DNA of 64,000 nucleotides from Sphingomonas gellani (lineage in GTDB: Bacteria > Pseudomonadota > Alphaproteobacteria > Sphingomonadales > Sphingomonadaceae): NCBI RefSeq assembly GCF_900110035.1, contig NZ_FOCF01000001.1:558001-622000 (forward strand), in the 5' to 3' direction. Shown here piece after piece: positions 1-9,964 of the stretch (within the stretch, counting starts at the first letter, position 1; each line of letters begins with the position of its first letter). The notes below the pieces were generated by a model, which was not told the origin of the DNA, made no database searches, and saw only the letters and a list, made by a program, of their open reading frames with translations. The translations under genes were made by a program, and so were the position numbers.

Positions 1-22
1 CCAGACCGCATGTTTTTCCACT

Positions 23-1135
23 TCACCAGCGCTGCCGGCGGCGGTTCTCGCGGTCGATCGACATCAGAACGCCCAGGCACAGCAGCACGGTCATCTGCGC
101 GGAACTGCCGAAGCTGACCAGGGGCAGGGGAATGCCGACCACAGGCGCCAGGCCCATCACCATCATCAGGTTTATCGCGACGTAGAAGAAGATCGTCGTA
201 GACAGGCCCGCTGCCGTCAGTCGTGCGAAGCGGCCCTGCGCCGCCTGGGCGACCTCCAGCCCCCAGCGCACCACCAGAATGTACGCCAGGATCAGCAGGC
301 ACCCACCGAGCATCCCCCATTCCTCCGCCATGGTGGCGAAGACGAAGTCGGTATGACCCTCGGGCAGATAGTCCAGGTGGCTCTGCGTGCCCTGGAGGAA
401 ACCTTTCCCCCAAATGCCGCCGGAGCCGATTGCGATCTTCGACTGGCTGATATGGTAACCGGTGCCGAGAGGATCGCTTTCCGGGTCCATAAAGATCAGG
501 ATGCGGTTGCGCTGATAGTCGTGCAGGACGAATTGGAAGGCGAGGGGGATGACCAGCGCGGCGGCAAGCGCGCCGCCGATGAACAGCCGCAGCGGAATGC
601 CCGCCAGGAACATGACTGTGGCACCGCCGGCGCAGATCATCAGCGCGGTCCCCAGATCCGGTTGCAGCATCACCAACGCCGCCGGCACCCCTATCAGCGC
701 CGCCGCCGGCCAGATGGCCGCGAACCGACGCGTCTCCCCGAACGGCAACAGGTCGTAGAATCGGGCGCAGGCCAGAACAATGCCAGGCTTCATGAATTCG
801 GATGGTTGCAGACGGATGATGCCCAGGTCGAGCCAGCGCTGCGATCCGCCAGATACCTTGCCCAGCAGTTCCACCGCGAGCAGTGACAGGACGAGCACTG
901 CGTAGGCAGGCAACGCTGCGGTCTTCCACAGCCGTTCGGGAATGCGAGACAGCATCAGCGAGCCGGCCAGTAGGGAGAAGAACAGCATGCCCTGCTTCAG
1001 CGCCCATGGCTTCAGGCTGCCGCCTGCCGCGGAATACAACACCACCTGACCGAAGCAGCCGATCGCCACCACCAGCACGATCATGCGCCACGGCAGCGTC
1101 GCCAGCGGCTCGGGAACGATGCGGGGACGGCTCAT
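23..1135 (-). CDS. mrdB: RodA, peptidoglycan glycosyltransferase
   Basis: SEDS-family glycosyltransferase that polymerises lipid II into glycan strands for cell elongation, working with PBP2 in the inner membrane. The 370-residue protein is almost all hydrophobic helices. It carries the family segments LQPSEFMKP (about 108-116) and PEGHTDFVFA (about 258-267), whose Asp is the essential catalytic residue of RodA and FtsW. Its start ATG overlaps the PBP2 stop by 4 bases (ATGA), so translation is probably coupled. It is the last gene of the mre/mrd operon. FtsW is the alternative name in this family, but the PBP2/Mre context fixes RodA. Confidence 0.96.
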   Translation of the reverse strand: MSRPRIVPEPLATLPWRMIVLVVAIGCFGQVVLYSAAGGSLKPWALKQGMLFFSLLAGSLMLSRIPERLWKTAALPAYAVLVLSLLAVELLGKVSGGSQRWLDLGIIRLQPSEFMKPGIVLACARFYDLLPFGETRRFAAIWPAAALIGVPAALVMLQPDLGTALMICAGGATVMFLAGIPLRLFIGGALAAALVIPLAFQFVLHDYQRNRILIFMDPESDPLGTGYHISQSKIAIGSGGIWGKGFLQGTQSHLDYLPEGHTDFVFATMAEEWGMLGGCLLILAYILVVRWGLEVAQAAQGRFARLTAAGLSTTIFFYVAINLMMVMGLAPVVGIPLPLVSFGSSAQMTVLLCLGVLMSIDRENRRRQRW

Positions 1136-3231
1136 TGCTGAGCGCCCTCTGTGGTGCCGTCCTCTGCGACCGTCGTGCCGGAGGGGCCTACCCCGACCAG
1201 GTCGGCCGCCTGGGAGTTCGCCTGATCGGTAGCGGCCTCAACGGCGGGCGCGTCGCTTGGCACCACGGCGTCCGTCTTGGTCGCGACGGCGGCGGGCGGC
1301 GGATTCTTGGAGGCGCGATAGGCGTTCGCCTGCGCCGCCATGCGCGTCGCGATGTCGCCGCCCCAGCTAGGCTCCACATCGGCCAGCGAGGTCATCGCGC
1401 GTTCCCGGTCGAACAGGTACGTCATGATGTCGCGTCCGATCATCGGCGTGTCGAGATTGCGCACGGTATGCCCGTTATGCTCCAGCACCACCGCCGCGGC
1501 GTAGCGAGGATTGTCGGCGGGCGCGTAGCAGATGAACAGCGCGTGGTCGCGCAGCTTGAATGGCAGCGACCCATTCTTCAGCACACCCGACCGCCGTTCG
1601 GCCATGGAGATGCGCCGCACCTGTGCGGTTCCGGTCTTCGCAGCCAAAGCGACGCCGGGTACGTACATCCGTGCCACGCCTCCTGTACCGCCGCCATTGA
1701 CGACGCCCCACATGCCAGCCCGGACAGTGGCCAAGTGATCCGGACTGATCGGAAGGGCAGGTGCGCTGGGTCGATCTGAGCGTGCCAACAGGCTCGGTAT
1801 GACGGCGCGTCCCGAGCCGATACGCGCTGCCATGACGGCCAGTTGCAACGGGTTCGCCAGAACGTCGCCTTGCCCAATGGAAGCGTTCAGGCCATCGGCA
1901 ACCGTCCATTTCCGCTTATATTTGCGCAGCTTCCACGCGGAGTCTGGCACCGTGCCGTAACGTTGCGACGCGAGTGGCAGGTCGAACTTCTGCCCCAGTC
2001 CCATCATTCGCGCGATAGGGGCGATCGCATCATATCCGACTCGCCGGATCATCTCGTAGAAATAGATGTCGCAGCTCTGCATGATAGCGCCGCGGAGGTC
2101 GAGCGGCCCGTGCCCGCCCCGCTTGTGGCAGTGGAACACGCCGGTTCCGACCCGCAGCGCGCCCGAGCAGTTGACCCGATCCAGCGGGCTGACCCCGGCA
2201 TGCATCAACGCCAGGCCGTTCATCGGCTTCACGGTCGACCCCGGCGGATACAGGCCCTGGGTCACCTTGTTCATCAAGGGAACATGGTCGTCCTCGGACA
2301 GCATGTTCCATTCGAGATGGCTGATCCCGGCGGAAAAGCTGTTGGGATCGTACGCCGGGACGGACACCATCGCCAGGATTTCACCCGTCAGGCAGTCCAT
2401 TACAACCGCAGAGCCGGAGTTGGTACCCAACCGCCGCGCCGCGTAGTCCTGCAAGCCGGCATCGATCGTCAGCCGCTGGTTATGACCAGGGACGTCCGGG
2501 CGGGTCGCCAGTTCCGCCACCAGCTTACCATGCGCGGTGACCTCGACGCGCTTCTCGCCGGGCGAACCACGCAGCCGGTCCTCCAGCATCTTTTCCAGGC
2601 CGTCCTTGCCCAGCTTGAAACCGGGCGTGACCAGCAGGCGGTTGTGGGTCGCCTTGTACTGCTCCGCCGTGGGGGCGCCGACATAACCGGTCAGGTGCGC
2701 GACCGCGGCCCCACCCGGATAGTTGCGCGCGAAGCTGCGGCTGGGCGCGACGCCGGGCAGCTCCGGCAACCGGACGCTGACCGCGGCGAAGCGTTCCCAA
2801 TCCAGATTCTCGGCGACCGGAACCGGCTGGAACCCGGCGGCACGGTCCAGATCGATGCGGACGCGGTCCATGTCCTCAGGCGTCAGCCGCAGCAGCTGGC
2901 CCAGAGTGGCCAGGATACGCGCACGTTCCTCCGGGCCGCGCTCCAGCCGATCGGGGATGATGTCGACGCGAAAGCTGGTGCGGTTGTTGGCGATCGGCAC
3001 GCCGTTGCGGTCGACGATCCAGCCGCGGCGGGGCGGCACCAGCGTCATGTTGACCCGGTTCGACTCGGACAGCGCGCTGAAATGCGCGTTCTCCGCCACC
3101 GCCAGCCAGCCCATGCGGCCCGCGAGCATCAGGCCGACGCCGCCCTGCGCCACGCCGAGCAACCATGCCCGGCGCGAGAAGCTGTAGGCCTGGCTCGCCT
3201 CCGTCACCACGCGGGCCTGGCGCCGCCTCAT
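1132..3231 (-). CDS. mrdA: Penicillin-binding protein 2 (PBP2)
   Basis: Class B transpeptidase that cross-links the peptidoglycan made by RodA during side-wall growth. The 699 residues comprise a short cytoplasmic tail, one membrane anchor (about 24-42), a dimerisation/pedestal domain, and a transpeptidase domain. The three active-site motifs are visible: SxxK as GSTVKP, SxD as QSCDIY, and KTG as AAKTGTAQ. The C-terminal ~70 residues form a low-complexity Ala/Pro/Thr tail, a common sphingomonad addition. Both ends overlap the neighbouring genes by 4 bases (mreD upstream, rodA downstream). It is the standard target of mecillinam-type beta-lactams. Confidence 0.96.
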   Translation of the reverse strand: MRRRQARVVTEASQAYSFSRRAWLLGVAQGGVGLMLAGRMGWLAVAENAHFSALSESNRVNMTLVPPRRGWIVDRNGVPIANNRTSFRVDIIPDRLERGPEERARILATLGQLLRLTPEDMDRVRIDLDRAAGFQPVPVAENLDWERFAAVSVRLPELPGVAPSRSFARNYPGGAAVAHLTGYVGAPTAEQYKATHNRLLVTPGFKLGKDGLEKMLEDRLRGSPGEKRVEVTAHGKLVAELATRPDVPGHNQRLTIDAGLQDYAARRLGTNSGSAVVMDCLTGEILAMVSVPAYDPNSFSAGISHLEWNMLSEDDHVPLMNKVTQGLYPPGSTVKPMNGLALMHAGVSPLDRVNCSGALRVGTGVFHCHKRGGHGPLDLRGAIMQSCDIYFYEMIRRVGYDAIAPIARMMGLGQKFDLPLASQRYGTVPDSAWKLRKYKRKWTVADGLNASIGQGDVLANPLQLAVMAARIGSGRAVIPSLLARSDRPSAPALPISPDHLATVRAGMWGVVNGGGTGGVARMYVPGVALAAKTGTAQVRRISMAERRSGVLKNGSLPFKLRDHALFICYAPADNPRYAAAVVLEHNGHTVRNLDTPMIGRDIMTYLFDRERAMTSLADVEPSWGGDIATRMAAQANAYRASKNPPPAAVATKTDAVVPSDAPAVEAATDQANSQAADLVGVGPSGTTVAEDGTTEGAQQ

Positions 3232-3746
3232 GCCCTATGCCCCCGCTTGCGGTCGATCCACGCCACGACGCGGGCGGTGGCCGGCAGCAGCAGCACCGAG
3301 GCCGCGATCTGGAGCAGCAGCGCGCCGTTCAGGCTCGAGTCGAACGGAACGGCGATGAAGCGGCCCGCCAGCAGGCAGAACGTCACCGCGCCCCCGCCGA
3401 TCAGCCAGTCCTGCCAGAAATCGCGGAACGCCAGGCGTTGTTCGATCAGGTCGATGGCGATGAAGCATGCCGACCAGAGCAGAACCGCGCTGCCCAGCGG
3501 CTGGCCGCTGAACAGGTCGTCCGCCAGCCCCAACGGCGCCGCCGCCCAGCGCCGCAGCGCGAAGGGCGCGAGCAGGCGCCAGCTGAGCAGCATCAGCAAG
3601 CCGAAGGGGGGCATCAGCGGCACCGTGGCGATCACGGGCCATGCGGTGATCGCCGACCCCGCGATCACCGTCATCCAGGGCAGCGCGCGGGCGCGGCCGG
3701 GGGGCAGGGCGCGCGCAAAGGGGCGATAATCGACATGATCGCTCAT
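3228..3746 (-). CDS. mreD: MreD, rod-shape-determining membrane protein
   Basis: Small polytopic inner-membrane protein of the elongasome that links MreC/MreB to RodA-PBP2. The 172 residues contain about five hydrophobic segments and the basic N-terminus usual for MreD. MreD is poorly conserved in sequence, so the assignment rests on size, membrane topology and position: it lies exactly between mreC and mrdA, with 4-base overlaps on both sides. Confidence 0.9.
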   Translation of the reverse strand: MSDHVDYRPFARALPPGRARALPWMTVIAGSAITAWPVIATVPLMPPFGLLMLLSWRLLAPFALRRWAAAPLGLADDLFSGQPLGSAVLLWSACFIAIDLIEQRLAFRDFWQDWLIGGGAVTFCLLAGRFIAVPFDSSLNGALLLQIAASVLLLPATARVVAWIDRKRGHRA

Positions 3747-4624
3747 CTCTTGGCCGGCACCGAAGGCGCGGGGCTGGTCGGTATGGGCAGGAAGATCCGC
3801 TGCACCAGCGCGACGTCGAGCGTGTCGGGCGACGCCATCGTGTCCGCGATCACCGTGTCGCTGCCGGGCTGCTCCACACGGGCGACGGGCACGTTGGGCG
3901 CATAGATCCCGCCGGTCCCGGTCGTGACGAACAGGTCGCCGGGCTGAAAGCGGGCGTTGGCCACGCTGACCGAGCGCAGGTCGACGCGGCCATCGCCGCG
4001 ACCCACCGCGATGGCGGGCAGGCCGTCACGCGTGCGGCGGACCGGAACGATGCTGTTCGGATCGCTGATCAGCAGGACGCGCGCGACCCACGGACCCGTC
4101 TCAACGACCCGCCCGATCAGGCCCATGGGTCCGCGCACCGGCATGCCGGGCTGCACCCCCTGTAGCCGTCCCGCGTCGATCAACGCGAAGCGCCGGCCGC
4201 TCGTGGCGCTGGAACTGACCAGGCGCGCGGCGGCCACGGTTCCGGCTTCCCGATCGCGCAGGGCGAGCAGGGTGCGCAGGCGGCGGTTCTCGTAAGCGAT
4301 GCTGCGCGCCCGCAGCACCAGCGCCCGGTCGCGGGCGACCACGGCGCGCAGACGCTCGTTCTCGCCGCGCACGAGGAAGTGGGTGCTGATCTCCTGCGGG
4401 ATCGACCAGACCGCCCGGCCCGCCCCGGCGACCCCGCTCGATATAGGCGCCGTGACGGACGCGGCCGCCATGCGCAACGCCGCGAACATCGGCGGGTCGA
4501 AGCGCGACACGACCAGCAGCACAGCACCGATCAACGCACCGGCAACCGCCAGCACGTAGCCGATGAAAACCATGTTCTGCCGCCGCCGGGAAAAGCCGGT
4601 GCGGCGGTCACGCGGGGTTGGCAT
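3743..4624 (-). CDS. mreC: MreC, rod-shape-determining protein
   Basis: Bitopic periplasmic scaffold that activates PBP2-RodA. The 293 residues show a basic N-terminus, one transmembrane helix (about 17-40), a coiled-coil stretch (about 75-115, ENERLRAVVARDRALVLRA region), then the double beta-barrel domain with the family pattern around GLIGRVVETGPWVARVLLI. The C-terminal tail is rich in Pro/Ala/Ser. It overlaps mreD by 4 bases and is separated from mreB by about 130 bases. Confidence 0.95.
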   Translation of the reverse strand: MPTPRDRRTGFSRRRQNMVFIGYVLAVAGALIGAVLLVVSRFDPPMFAALRMAAASVTAPISSGVAGAGRAVWSIPQEISTHFLVRGENERLRAVVARDRALVLRARSIAYENRRLRTLLALRDREAGTVAAARLVSSSATSGRRFALIDAGRLQGVQPGMPVRGPMGLIGRVVETGPWVARVLLISDPNSIVPVRRTRDGLPAIAVGRGDGRVDLRSVSVANARFQPGDLFVTTGTGGIYAPNVPVARVEQPGSDTVIADTMASPDTLDVALVQRIFLPIPTSPAPSVPAKR

Positions 4625-4755
4625 GCGCTAGAACCGCCAGCTGCTAACGATCTGGCGAACGCGAATGCTCCGCCACAGGGGCCACTATGTAAGCGACCGC
4701 GCCATTCTTCACCATGCCCGCTCGGTGGGAGAGATAAAACAGCGCGGCCGGCATC

Positions 4756-5814
<1,059 letters not shown>

Positions 5815-5944
5815 TTATCTATGCCGCCCAAGCCGGCGGCGTTCGCACAGGTCCGAGTCCCCGCCGCAAGCCTGTTCGAAGCGGATCGCCCTGGGCGTAC
5901 TCACGGGGTCGCGGGATAGGGCCGATTGGGCTAGGGGCTGACCC

Positions 5945-7726
5945 ATGTCAATACGGCGCCTGCCAGAGCACCTCGTCAATCGCATCGCGGCCGGTGAAGT
6001 GGTGGAAAGACCGGCCAGCGCGTTGAAGGAGCTGGTTGAGAACGCGATCGACGCCGGGGCGAGTCGGATCGCCGTGTCGCTGGCAGAGGGCGGCCTGACG
6101 CGCGTCGAGGTGGTCGATGACGGGTGCGGCATGACGCCGGCCGACATGGCGCTGGCGCTGGAACGGCACGCGACGTCCAAGCTGCCCGACGAGGCGATCG
6201 AAGCGGTCGCAACCCTGGGCTTTCGTGGCGAGGCATTGCCGTCGATCGCTAGCGTCGCCCGTCTGACGATGGAGAGCCGGGTGCGGGGCGCCGATGGATG
6301 GCGGCGGGTGGTCGACAACGGCGCCTTACTGGTGGAGGGCCCCGCCGCACTGCCGCCGGGCACGCGGATCGTTGTCGAGGATCTGTTCGCGCGCGTGCCG
6401 GCACGGCGCAAGTTCCTGCGGTCGGCGCGCGCGGAATATGCGGCCTGTCTGGATGCGGTGCGCCGGCTCGCCATGGCCCGGCCGGACATCGGCTTTTTGG
6501 TCGAGCATGACGGGCGACGCGTCCTCTCGGCCGCGGCGGCGGAGGATCGGCCGGCGAGGGTCGCCGCGCTGACCGACCGGGCGCTGGTGGAGAACGCCGT
6601 GGCGGTGGACCTAGAGCGCGAAGGGGCGACTCTGGGCGGGGTCGCGAGCATTCCCACGTTCAACCGCGGCGTGGCCGATCACCAATATCTGTTCGTCAAC
6701 GGCCGTCCCGTGAAGGACCGGTTGCTGATCGGCGCAATCCGCGGCGCTTATGCGGAGATGCTGCCCCGCGACCGGCACGCGGTGGTGGCCCTGTTCCTCG
6801 ACCTTCCGGCGAGCGAGGTGGACGTCAATGTGCATCCGGCCAAGACGGAGGTGCGTTTCCGCGAGCCGGCGATGATCCGGGGGATGGTCATATCGGGCCT
6901 GCGGCGCGCACTCGACGAGGCGGGGCATCGCAGCGCCCGGCCGGCGGCGTCGGTCATGCAGGAGATGTGGCAGCCCGAGCCCGCTGCCGCGCCCTGGACG
7001 GAGGCGGCACCGCTGTCGTTATGGCAGCAGCCGGCTGTGCCTGCGTCGCTGTTCGACCGGGTCGCGGACACGCGAACGCACTTCTCGGCACCGCCACCGA
7101 TCGCGCGGGCCGAGATCGCGGCCGTACCGCCACCCGCCGCCGTCGACTTTCCAATGGGTGTCGCGCGCGGCCAGGTTGCGAAGACCTATATTGTGGCGGA
7201 GGCGCAGGACGGATTGGTGCTGGTCGACCAGCACGCCGCGCACGAACGTCTGGTTCTGGAGCGGATGCGCGCGGCGCTTGCCACCGGCCGGATCGCGGCA
7301 CAGGCGCTATTGATCCCGGAAGTGGTCGAGTTGGACGAACCTGCCTGTGACAGGCTGGAGGCGCGCGCCGCCGAACTCGCCGATTATGGACTGGACGTGG
7401 AACGGTTCGGCCCGCGCGCGATGCTGGTGCGTGCGACGCCGGCGCTGCTCGGCACCGCGAACGTCACCGGGCTGGTCACGGACCTGGCCGATGAGCTGGC
7501 CGCCTATGACGAAGCGCTGTCGCTACGCGAGCGACTGGACCACGTCGCTGCCACCATGGCGTGCCACGGGTCGGTGCGCGCGGGGCGTATCCTGTCGGTT
7601 GCCGAGATGAACGCCCTGTTGCGCGAGATGGAGGTGACGCCGCATTCGGGCCAGTGCAACCATGGTCGGCCGACCTGGGTGAAGCTGGCGCACCAGGATA
7701 TTGAGAAGCTGTTCGGGCGGAAGTGA
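5945..7726 (+). CDS. mutL: MutL, DNA mismatch repair protein
   Basis: GHKL-family ATPase that couples MutS mismatch recognition to strand incision. The 593 residues include the N-terminal ATPase motifs (ELVENAIDAGA, DDGCGM, GFRGEALPSIASV), the transducer domain (FVNGRPVKDR, DVNVHPAKTEVRF), a variable Pro/Ala linker (about 330-400), and the C-terminal dimerisation domain. The C-terminal domain has an intact endonuclease motif DQHAAHERLVLE and the metal-site QCNHGRPTW. This nicking type is expected in bacteria without MutH. It stands alone, divergent from mreB. Confidence 0.97.
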   Translation: MSIRRLPEHLVNRIAAGEVVERPASALKELVENAIDAGASRIAVSLAEGGLTRVEVVDDGCGMTPADMALALERHATSKLPDEAIEAVATLGFRGEALPSIASVARLTMESRVRGADGWRRVVDNGALLVEGPAALPPGTRIVVEDLFARVPARRKFLRSARAEYAACLDAVRRLAMARPDIGFLVEHDGRRVLSAAAAEDRPARVAALTDRALVENAVAVDLEREGATLGGVASIPTFNRGVADHQYLFVNGRPVKDRLLIGAIRGAYAEMLPRDRHAVVALFLDLPASEVDVNVHPAKTEVRFREPAMIRGMVISGLRRALDEAGHRSARPAASVMQEMWQPEPAAAPWTEAAPLSLWQQPAVPASLFDRVADTRTHFSAPPPIARAEIAAVPPPAAVDFPMGVARGQVAKTYIVAEAQDGLVLVDQHAAHERLVLERMRAALATGRIAAQALLIPEVVELDEPACDRLEARAAELADYGLDVERFGPRAMLVRATPALLGTANVTGLVTDLADELAAYDEALSLRERLDHVAATMACHGSVRAGRILSVAEMNALLREMEVTPHSGQCNHGRPTWVKLAHQDIEKLFGRK

Positions 7727-7911
7727 GCCGGTATTTTGAAGCATTCTCGCGGAATGTCCGAGAACATCTCGCGAGGATCTCGCTGAGCCAAGGGATGCCT
7801 CCGGCCGTAATGGGGGTGTCGCGATCAAACCTTGTTCATCGCAGCGCAACTTTTCCGAGGAGCGCGCATTGTGGAAGATGAAGGTAAGTATCCGTTTCCG
7901 AAAGGCCGGCC

Positions 7912-7989
7912 ATGAAAACCGTGATGCCCATCATCTTCGCCCTTATTCCGCTGACGGCAGCGATCAGCGCCTGCATTGCCTGCCCCTGA
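7912..7989 (+). CDS. Small hydrophobic ORF, entericidin-like size (25 aa)
   Basis: A 25-codon frame (MKTVMPIIFALIPLTAAIS then ACIACP) is followed at once by a strong hairpin terminator. Lys-2 plus a hydrophobic stretch ending near two cysteines resembles a very short lipoprotein or signal-peptide-only peptide. No Shine-Dalgarno better than GGCC is seen upstream, and no family can be named. The terminator placement 22 bases after the stop is the main support. It could equally be a chance ORF upstream of the ribosomal terminator. Confidence 0.3.
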   Translation: MKTVMPIIFALIPLTAAISACIACP

Positions 7990-8008
7990 AGCATCGGTGT
8001 CGATGAAC

Positions 8009-8044
8009 AAAAAGGCCGCCCGGAGATGCTCCGGGCGGCCTTTT
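8009..8044 (-). terminator. Bidirectional rho-independent terminator of rpsF-rpsR-rplI
   Basis: A perfect 12-bp stem (8014-8025 with 8029-8040) closes a 3-base loop. On the minus strand it is followed by five T residues, which ends the ribosomal operon about 25 bases after rplI. On the plus strand four T residues follow, so it could also stop the small ORF at 7912-7989. Confidence 0.9.
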
Positions 8045-8069
8045 CTGTTGGCAGGGAAGCTGCGGGGCC

Positions 8070-8660
8070 TCAGCCCTGCGCCTCCTCCTCCGGCTGAGCC
8101 TCAGCGGTCGCGCCAGGCTCGGCGTTGGGATCGTAATCCTCGGTGAAGCCCGCCTCGTCACGCTCGAACATCTGAGCCATGACGTCGACGCCCTGCGCCT
8201 GCATCTCGGCCTCTTCGGGCGAACGGGCGACGTTCACCTTGATGGTCACCGAAACCTCGGGGTGAAGCGCAACGCGGACCTGATACAGGCCGATCGCCTT
8301 GATCGGCTTGTCCAGCACCACCTGGCTCTTGGTCACCTTGTGGCCATCGGCCTCCAGCGCGTCGATCAGGTCGCGCACCGCGACCGAGCCGTACAGCTGG
8401 CCGGTGTTCGATGCCTGACGGATCAGGGTGACCGACGCGTCCTTGAACGAGCCGGCATCCTTTTCCGCGTCCGAACGGCGGTTGGCGTTCTCCGCCTCGA
8501 TGCGGGCGCGGTTCGCCTCGAACACCTTGCGGTTGGCTTCGTTGGCGCGCAGCGCCTTCTTGCGCGGCAGGAGGAAGTTACGGGCAAAGCCGTCCTTCAC
8601 CTTCACCACGTCGCCGATGTGGCCGAGCTTCTCGACCCGCTCCAGCAGAATGACGTCCAT
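8070..8660 (-). CDS. rplI: 50S ribosomal protein L9
   Basis: Large-subunit protein binding 23S rRNA near the L1 stalk. The N-terminal domain (MDVILLERVEKLGHIGDVVKVKDG) and the long linker helix are typical. The protein has 196 residues instead of about 150, because of an acidic C-terminal extension (from about residue 155, rich in Glu, Asp and Ala) as seen in other alphaproteobacteria. It is the third gene of rpsF-rpsR-rplI and is followed by the terminator at 8009-8044. Confidence 0.97.
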   Translation of the reverse strand: MDVILLERVEKLGHIGDVVKVKDGFARNFLLPRKKALRANEANRKVFEANRARIEAENANRRSDAEKDAGSFKDASVTLIRQASNTGQLYGSVAVRDLIDALEADGHKVTKSQVVLDKPIKAIGLYQVRVALHPEVSVTIKVNVARSPEEAEMQAQGVDVMAQMFERDEAGFTEDYDPNAEPGATAEAQPEEEAQG

Positions 8661-8671
8661 GGGTCAGATCC

Positions 8672-8896
8672 TCACTTCACGACGTAGGGCAGCAGGCCCA
8701 GATGACGGGCGCGCTTGATCGCCTGGGCGAGTTCGCGCTGCTTCTTGGCGCTCACCGAAGTGATGCGCGAGGGCACGATCTTGCCCCGCTCGGACACGAA
8801 GCCCTGGAGCAACCGGACGTCCTTGTAGTCGATCCGGGGGGCATCCTTGGCCGAGAACGGGCAGGACTTGCGACGGCGGAAAAACGGACGTGCCAT
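8672..8896 (-). CDS. rpsR: 30S ribosomal protein S18
   Basis: 74-residue small-subunit protein that pairs with S6 on the platform of the 30S subunit. The family core is visible ([19 protein letters not shown], then [19 protein letters not shown]). It starts at the last base of the rpsF stop region and lies 11 bases before rplI, so the three genes form one operon. Confidence 0.98.
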   Translation of the reverse strand: MARPFFRRRKSCPFSAKDAPRIDYKDVRLLQGFVSERGKIVPSRITSVSAKKQRELAQAIKRARHLGLLPYVVK

Positions 8897-9318
8897 TATG
8901 CGAGCTCCTCCTCACGGCGGGCGCGCGGCGCACCGTCACCACGACCCTCACGATCGCCACGACCTTCACGATCGCTGCGACGCTCACGGTCGCGCTCCTG
9001 CTTGCGCATCATCACGCTCGGGCCCTCTTCGCGCGCATCGACCTTGACGGTCATGTAGCGGACGACGTCCTCGTTGATCTGGGTCTGGCGCTCCAGCTCT
9101 GCGACGACCGCTCCGGGGGCGTCGATCTCGAGCATCACGTAATGCGCCTTGCGGTTCTTGGCGATGCGGTACGCCAGGCTGCGCAGGCCCCACGTCTCGG
9201 TCTTGGTGACCTTGCCGCCATTGTCTTCGATGATCTTGGTGGCGGTTTCCGCCAGCGTGTCCACCTGCGCCTGTGCCAGATCCTGGCGCGCAAGGAACAC
9301 ATGCTCGTACAGAGCCAT
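8896..9318 (-). CDS. rpsF: 30S ribosomal protein S6
   Basis: 140-residue S6 with the usual ferredoxin-like core ([20 protein letters not shown], then [19 protein letters not shown]). A highly charged Arg/Asp/Glu/Gly tail follows from about residue 105. It is the first gene of the operon; the 175-base leader upstream contains a GC-rich hairpin that may be the S6:S18 autoregulatory element. Confidence 0.97.
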   Translation of the reverse strand: MALYEHVFLARQDLAQAQVDTLAETATKIIEDNGGKVTKTETWGLRSLAYRIAKNRKAHYVMLEIDAPGAVVAELERQTQINEDVVRYMTVKVDAREEGPSVMMRKQERDRERRSDREGRGDREGRGDGAPRARREEELA

Positions 9319-9415
9319 GCGTCTTCCTCTTGTGTTGGCCGATCGCTGACATGGCCCCGTGCCATGCCCCTCCGGCTGTCGTCCGCCGCGTCACGCGAAA
9401 TCGTGCAACGCGACA

Positions 9416-9443
9416 GGGGCGGAAAGCCGATGCTCTCCGCCCC
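9416..9443 (-). promoter_or_regulatory. GC-rich leader hairpin upstream of rpsF
   Basis: An 8-bp perfect stem (9416-9423 with 9436-9443) with a 12-base loop lies about 100 bases upstream of the rpsF start in the untranslated leader. Many bacteria carry an S6:S18-binding RNA in this position that represses the operon. The position fits, but I could not match the consensus loop, so its identity as that element is inference. Confidence 0.35.
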
Positions 9444-9493
9444 GTGCGTCGGCCCATAAAGCAACGGGCCGAAAAGGCAAGGTGCGCCGCCGC

Positions 9494-9835
9494 TTAACGG
9501 AACGCGCCGCGACGTACCTCCGCGATCGTGCCGTTCGGGCGAACCAGCACGGCGTCACGTCCCGAACGTGCCCAGTAGAACCCGCGCTGTGGCGCACGCA
9601 GGCGATAGGTGCGGTATTCCGTGACGCGGCGATAGTTGGGCGCATAGCGGCGCTCGAATCGCTGACCCGGACGCCAGTCGCGTGCGGTGGTGCGGGTGGT
9701 CACCACGGTCCGACCGTCTCCGCGATCCCGCACGACGGTGGTGGTGCGGTGCTGCGGCGCCGCCTCCGCCATCGTTGCGATCAGCGGGCTGATGGTGAGC
9801 GTGGCCGCCAGCATGGCCTTTGCGAACGTCTTCAT
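9494..9835 (-). CDS. RcnB-like small secreted protein
   Basis: A 113-residue protein with a clear signal peptide (MKTFAKAMLAATLTISPLIA, cleavage near AEA). The mature part is Arg/Thr-rich and ends in the repeat-like pattern seen in RcnB-type periplasmic proteins (YRLRAPQRGFYWARSGRDAVLV, about 78-99). RcnB in E. coli modulates nickel/cobalt efflux, but most sphingomonad members are uncharacterised, so function is uncertain. The start is set by AGGGAG 7 bases before the ATG. The reading frame is open further upstream into the degraded LuxR gene, but the signal peptide and ribosome site mark the true start. Confidence 0.75.
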   Translation of the reverse strand: MKTFAKAMLAATLTISPLIATMAEAAPQHRTTTVVRDRGDGRTVVTTRTTARDWRPGQRFERRYAPNYRRVTEYRTYRLRAPQRGFYWARSGRDAVLVRPNGTIAEVRRGAFR

Positions 9836-9964
9836 GCGAAACTCCCTTTCTCGACTTGGCGCCGCTGGGGCGTCGACGGGGAAGTTAGGTTCGCCTTGTC
9901 GCAGGATCGTGTTGCGATCGCCCCTTTGTGGTCGCGAAATGTCGCAAGATGGCGACAACCGTTC

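Noticed and set aside
1843..3729. Long plus-strand open frame of 628 codons over mrdA and mreD
   Set aside because: It is an antisense frame of real genes with clear motifs; high GC makes such open frames common, and its product has no domain and an odd His/Arg-rich composition.
9445..9478. Hairpin CGGCCC/GGGCCG near the RcnB gene as a terminator
   Set aside because: The stem is only 6 bp with a 10-base loop, and no T run follows in the direction of the RcnB transcript.
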